Source of the DNA: Candidatus Roizmanbacteria bacterium CG_4_9_14_0_2_um_filter_39_13
GTDB taxonomy: Bacteria; Patescibacteriota; Microgenomatia; UBA1406; GWC2-37-13
NCBI GenBank assembly: GCA_002788865.1
Contig: PFSC01000188.1
Location: forward strand, 1-16,962
Direction of reading: 5' to 3'
Length of the DNA: 16,962 nt
A program made the translations under genes and the position numbers. Positions 14,452-16,962 of the stretch are shown in pieces. The notes beneath the pieces were generated by a model that saw only the letters and a list, made by a program, of their open reading frames with translations, did not search any database and was not told the origin of the DNA. The stretch's first letter is position 1. Each line of letters opens with the position of its first letter.

Positions 14452-15320
14452 ACATAACTGGAAAAACAAAACTCTGTATTATTATTGGTGACCCAGTCGA
14501 GCATTCTCTTTCTCCTGCAATGCACAATGCCGCTTATGTTGAATTAGGAATTGATCATGAGTTTGTGTTTGTTGCATCACAGGTCAAAGTAGCTCATGTT
14601 AAAGATGTTGTTACTGCCATGCGGGTGATGGGTTTCAGAGGTCTTACGTGTACTATTCCTCATAAAATAGCAGTGATGAAATATTTAGATGAAATAGACC
14701 CCATTGCTGCAAAAATTGGCGCGGTAAATACCGTGGTGAATGATAATGGAATCCTCAAAGGGTATAACACCGATTGGTTGGGAGTTGTGGTTCCATTAGA
14801 GAATATTTTAATGAAGAATGTAGGGACAAGTCTAGACTTGTCCCTACGGAATAAACGAGTTGCTTTGATTGGCGCTGGTGGCGCCGCGCGGGCTTGTGGC
14901 TATGGCGTGATTGAAAAAGGTGCGACGTTAACGATTTTTAACCGAACAGTGGAAAAGGCGGAGAGATTGGCAGAGGAATTCGGTAAAAATGTAGGGACAG
15001 GTAAATATGTAGGGACAGGTCGCGACCTGTCCCTACATGAATACGACATCATTCTTAATGCCACAAACATTGGTATGGGAGACTTGATAAACGAAACGCC
15101 AGTGCCAAAATCTGCAATTTGCGAACATCATATTGTGTTTGATGTAGTATATTCACCGTATGAAACTCAGTTACTTACCGATGCAAAAGCAGTTGGCGCA
15201 ACTATTATCCATGGCACCGAAATGTTGCTTCACCAAGGCATCGCTCAGTTTGAGTTGTATACTGGGAAAAAGGCGCCAGAGCAAGTGATGAGGAAGGCAC
15301 TAGAACAAAAGAGCAAGTGA
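14448..15320 (+). CDS. aroE: Shikimate dehydrogenase carrying two in-frame palindromic-repeat insertions
   Basis: Reduces 3-dehydroshikimate to shikimate with NADPH. Family motifs are intact: SLSPAMHN at 20-27, LTCTIPHK with the catalytic Lys at 73, GAVNTV at 91-96, GYNTDW at 105-110, the dinucleotide-binding VALIGAGGAARA near 138-149, IFNRT, YDIILNATNIGM, VFDVVYSPYETQLL and LHQGIAQFELYTG. Two foreign stretches interrupt it. Residues 125-133 (VGTSLDLSL) sit in the linker between catalytic and cofactor domains. Residues 182-196 (VGTGKYVGTGRDLSL) lie in a variable loop of the Rossmann domain before YDIILNATN. Both come from palindromic DNA repeats. Without them the protein would be about 265 residues, the usual size. 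The frame and all motifs survive, so the enzyme is probably active. It overlaps aroK by ATGA. Confidence 0.94.
   Translation: MNITGKTKLCIIIGDPVEHSLSPAMHNAAYVELGIDHEFVFVASQVKVAHVKDVVTAMRVMGFRGLTCTIPHKIAVMKYLDEIDPIAAKIGAVNTVVNDNGILKGYNTDWLGVVVPLENILMKNVGTSLDLSLRNKRVALIGAGGAARACGYGVIEKGATLTIFNRTVEKAERLAEEFGKNVGTGKYVGTGRDLSLHEYDIILNATNIGMGDLINETPVPKSAICEHHIVFDVVYSPYETQLLTDAKAVGATIIHGTEMLLHQGIAQFELYTGKKAPEQVMRKALEQKSK
14820..14847. repeat. 28-base perfect palindrome, copy I, in frame in aroE
   Basis: The sequence starts GTAGGGACAAGTCT and reads the same on both strands through 14847. It encodes aroE residues 125-133. One of the other two forward frames would contain TAG (the second to fourth bases), so only two frames are tolerated in a gene. 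It closely matches copy II. Confidence 0.95.
14991..15038. repeat. Palindrome copy II (32 bases) preceded by a half copy, in frame in aroE
   Basis: A half copy GTAGGGACAGGT at 14991-15002 is followed by six bases and then a full palindrome at 15009-15036. The symmetry extends by two bases on each side (15007-15038). The full copy begins GTAGGGACAGGTCG. It differs from copy I at four positions, which form two symmetric pairs, so the palindrome is preserved. Together the elements encode aroE residues 182-196. All three copies follow AT. Confidence 0.95.
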
Positions 15321-15328
15321 ACAAGAGA

Positions 15329-15348
15329 TCAACCAGCGTTGACTTTTT
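15329..15348 (+). terminator. Possible weak terminator or pause between aroE and aroD
   Basis: TCAAC (15329-15333) and GTTGA (15338-15342) form a 5-bp stem with a four-base loop, followed by C and five T residues. The stem is short and AT-rich, so any termination would be partial. It lies in the only gap of notable length (58 bases) inside the operon. Confidence 0.3.
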
Positions 15349-15367
15349 GTTCCATTATTCCTTTGAT
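15339..15367 (+). promoter_or_regulatory. Possible internal promoter before aroD
   Basis: TTGACT (15339-15344), a 17-base spacer and TTTGAT (15362-15367). The -35 is good, the -10 poor. It could give aroD and aroC expression independent of the attenuator. Evidence is weak, and it shares bases with the hairpin just upstream. Confidence 0.25.
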
Positions 15368-15378
15368 CATTTGAATTT

Positions 15379-16044
15379 ATGAACATCCGCATTTGTACAC
15401 CAGTAATGGGTAACACGATGGAAGTGTTTCTCAGAAATCTTGAAAAGACACAAAGACTATCAAACCTCGTTGAACTTCGGGTAGATTATATATCTGATAT
15501 GACCGTTTCGAATCTAGATAGTATTCGGGCGAAAACAACTGTTCCTGCCATAGTAACGTGCAGACCATCATCTGAAAGTGGACATTTTGCCGGATCTGAG
15601 GAAGATAGAATCAGTATATTACAATCAGCGATTGGCATGTTTGAATATGTCGACATAGAACTTGCAACCATGCAACATCATGAATTTAATAGAAACGAAA
15701 AAACGAAGTTCATCATCTCGTATCATAATTTTGTGGGAACGCCGAGTTATTGGGATATACAAAAGATCATCTATAACATAAATACTTGTAACCCAGACAT
15801 CATTAAGCTTGCAACAATGGTGAATCATGATTATGAAGTTACCAAATTATATCGCCTCCTTACCAATAAACCAAAAGATGAAGAACGAATTGTTGTTGGT
15901 ATGGGTGCAGTTGGTAGAATGACGCGGATTCTGGGGCCACTGCTTGGTAGTTATCTGACGTATGCCTCGACTCCCTGGTGTGAGAGTGCAGAGGGGCAGA
16001 TACAGATTGCGGACTTAAAAAAAGTATATAATACATTAACATGA
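15379..16044 (+). CDS. aroD: 3-dehydroquinate dehydratase, type I
   Basis: Dehydrates 3-dehydroquinate to 3-dehydroshikimate through a Schiff base. The 221-residue protein matches the type I family, not the small type II enzyme: VELRVDYI with the substrate-binding Glu and Arg, AIVTCRPSSESGHFAGSEEDR, YVDIELA, the catalytic His in ISYHNF (His116), the Schiff-base Lys in DIIKLATM (Lys143), and GRMTRILGPLLGSYLTYAS near the C-terminus. The length is normal. The gene follows aroE after a 58-base gap holding a weak hairpin and a possible promoter, and overlaps aroC by ATGA at 16041-16044. Type I dehydroquinase together with an archaeal-like EPSP synthase is compatible with mixed ancestry of the operon, which only phylogeny can test. 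Confidence 0.94.
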   Translation: MNIRICTPVMGNTMEVFLRNLEKTQRLSNLVELRVDYISDMTVSNLDSIRAKTTVPAIVTCRPSSESGHFAGSEEDRISILQSAIGMFEYVDIELATMQHHEFNRNEKTKFIISYHNFVGTPSYWDIQKIIYNINTCNPDIIKLATMVNHDYEVTKLYRLLTNKPKDEERIVVGMGAVGRMTRILGPLLGSYLTYASTPWCESAEGQIQIADLKKVYNTLT

Positions 16045-16962
16045 TACGATTTCTTACCGCCGGCGAATCGCACGGCAAAGGACTTACGGTTATCATTGAT
16101 GGAATGCCAGCGGGCATCCCCATTTCAGTAGATTTTATCAATGCAGAACTTGCTAAGCGTCAAGTAGGCGCGGGTTCTGGCGGGCGGATGCAAATAGAAA
16201 AAGATGAAGCTAAGATACTTTCAGGAGTACGTTTTGGAAAAACCATCGGAAGCCCGATCTCGATGATCATCTGGAATAAAGATCATGAAAATTGGAGTGA
16301 CAAAATGAGTATTGAAGAGCAACCAGACGAAATTGTTGAATCTGTAAAAATTACCCAACCACGACCCGGACATGCAGATCTTGCGGGTGTGCAAAAACAT
16401 GGCTTTGATGATGTCCGAAATGTTTTAGAGCGTGCCAGTGCACGTGAGACTGCGGCGCGAGTTGCAGCGGGAGGAATATTCAAACAGTATCTTCTTACCA
16501 AAAATATTGAAATTTCAAGTCACACGTTGCAAATTGGCGATAGTATGGTCGATTCAAAGTATTCGTTTGATGATATTAAGAAAACGTATGAAAATGATCC
16601 GGAGATTCGATGCGTTGATCCCGGAAAATCTCGTGAAATGAAACAATTGATTCAACGTGCGCGAATCGACAAAGATACGCTTGGTGGTGTCGTTGAGACG
16701 TGGGCGGTTGGAGTACCCGCAGGACTTGGTGATTACGCACAGTGGGATACCAAACTGGATGGGCTCATTGCACAAGCGATGATGAGTATTCAGTCGGTGA
16801 AAGCCGTGGAGATTGGATCAGGGATTAAAAATGCGGGAAAATATGGATCAGAAGTGCATGATGAGATACATTATCGTCATCCTGAATCTTCTGTCATCCC
16901 CGACCCCGATCGGGGATCCATGGATTCCCGTTTTCACGGGAATGACAAAGATATGTATTTCC
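16041..16962 (+). CDS. aroC: Chorismate synthase, 3' end beyond window, with an in-frame repeat insertion
   Basis: Removes phosphate from EPSP to form chorismate, using reduced FMN. About 307 residues are visible and the frame runs off the window end. Motifs seen: LTAGESHGKGLTVIIDGMPAGIP at the N-terminus with GESHG at 8-12, GSGGRMQIEKDEAKILSGV, RPGHADLAG at 108-116, ERASARETAARVAAGG near 130-145, VGVPAGLG, and MMSIQSVKAVEIGSG. After GSEVHDEIHYRHPES the sequence turns into an 18-residue insertion (residues 285-302) encoded by a mosaic palindromic repeat. It falls where the family has a variable loop before the conserved NxAGGxxGG region, which would lie just past the window edge. The ATG overlaps the aroD stop. 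Whether the gene continues intact cannot be seen. Confidence 0.93.
   Translation, partial: MIRFLTAGESHGKGLTVIIDGMPAGIPISVDFINAELAKRQVGAGSGGRMQIEKDEAKILSGVRFGKTIGSPISMIIWNKDHENWSDKMSIEEQPDEIVESVKITQPRPGHADLAGVQKHGFDDVRNVLERASARETAARVAAGGIFKQYLLTKNIEISSHTLQIGDSMVDSKYSFDDIKKTYENDPEIRCVDPGKSREMKQLIQRARIDKDTLGGVVETWAVGVPAGLGDYAQWDTKLDGLIAQAMMSIQSVKAVEIGSGIKNAGKYGSEVHDEIHYRHPESSVIPDPDRGSMDSRFHGNDKDMYF
16893..16946. repeat. 54-base mosaic palindromic repeat in frame in aroC
   Basis: Outer inverted ends GTCAT (16893-16897) and ATGAC (16942-16946) enclose three structures: CCCCGATCGGGG (16904-16915, perfect palindrome), ATCCATGGAT (16916-16925, perfect palindrome), and TCCCGT/ACGGGA (16926-16931 with 16936-16941) around a four-base loop. 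The last part fits the pattern ATTCCC, eight bases, GGGAAT known from the Neisseria dRS3 repeats. The element is 18 whole codons, encoding VIPDPDRGSMDSRFHGND. Peptides of this look recur in many annotated bacterial genomes at such repeats. Confidence 0.9.

Noticed and set aside
14991..15038. CRISPR-like array from repeated GTAGGGACA units
   Set aside because: Only three units of unequal form, palindromic, inside an intact aroE frame, with no regular spacers and no cas genes.
14448..15320. aroE as a pseudogene broken by insertions
   Set aside because: The frame is intact through both insertions and every catalytic and cofactor motif is present.
1..16962. UGA recoded as glycine (Gracilibacteria/Absconditabacteria code)
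   Set aside because: UGA ends many genes exactly at family-expected lengths and forms the ATGA overlaps, and no in-frame UGA occurs inside a recognised gene.
1..16962. tRNA, rRNA, transposase, integrase or phage genes
   Set aside because: None seen on either strand. The palindromic repeats are the only mobile-looking DNA, and no transposase accompanies them.

Overview
The window is a gene-dense, AT-rich bacterial segment in which every gene lies on the + strand. It most resembles a Patescibacteria (Candidate Phyla Radiation) genome. The evidence is a DUF4012 membrane protein, a minimal RecO, very compact PilN/PilO-like genes, short housekeeping proteins, repeated 4-base ATGA overlaps and almost no Shine-Dalgarno sequences. 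UGA is used as an ordinary stop, which argues against the Gracilibacteria/Absconditabacteria lineages that read UGA as glycine. The phylum call is inference.

Layout. (1) 1-1119: end of a glycan gene group, with the C-terminal part of a mannose-1-phosphate guanylyltransferase and a polyprenyl-phosphate sugar transferase. (2) 1206-5591: a DUF4012 protein, recO, dimeric-type glycyl-tRNA synthetase and a small anchored protein of unknown role. (3) 5581-8658: ribosomal protein S20 translationally coupled to PilN-like and PilO-like proteins, a 60-residue membrane protein and a large surface protein with fibronectin-like and Ig-like domains. (4) 8682-16962: a ten-gene aromatic amino acid operon: DAHP synthase, chorismate mutase, prephenate dehydrogenase, prephenate dehydratase, aroB, aroA, aroK, aroE, aroD and aroC, the last cut by the window end. 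Together they take erythrose 4-phosphate and phosphoenolpyruvate through shikimate and chorismate to prephenate and the keto acids of Tyr and Phe. The aminotransferase and all Trp genes are absent from the window.

Two observations stand out. First, the aromatic operon is preceded by what looks like a complete ribosome-mediated transcription attenuator. It has a strong promoter, a 26-codon leader peptide with six consecutive Phe/Tyr codons, mutually exclusive RNA pairings, and an intrinsic terminator whose U-run touches the DAHP synthase start codon. The promoter places transcription start at or next to the leader ATG, so the leader mRNA may be leaderless. Second, two unrelated palindromic repeat families sit in frame inside aroE (two full copies plus a half copy) and aroC (one copy). 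They add short peptide insertions without breaking either gene. The two full aroE copies differ only by paired, palindrome-preserving changes.
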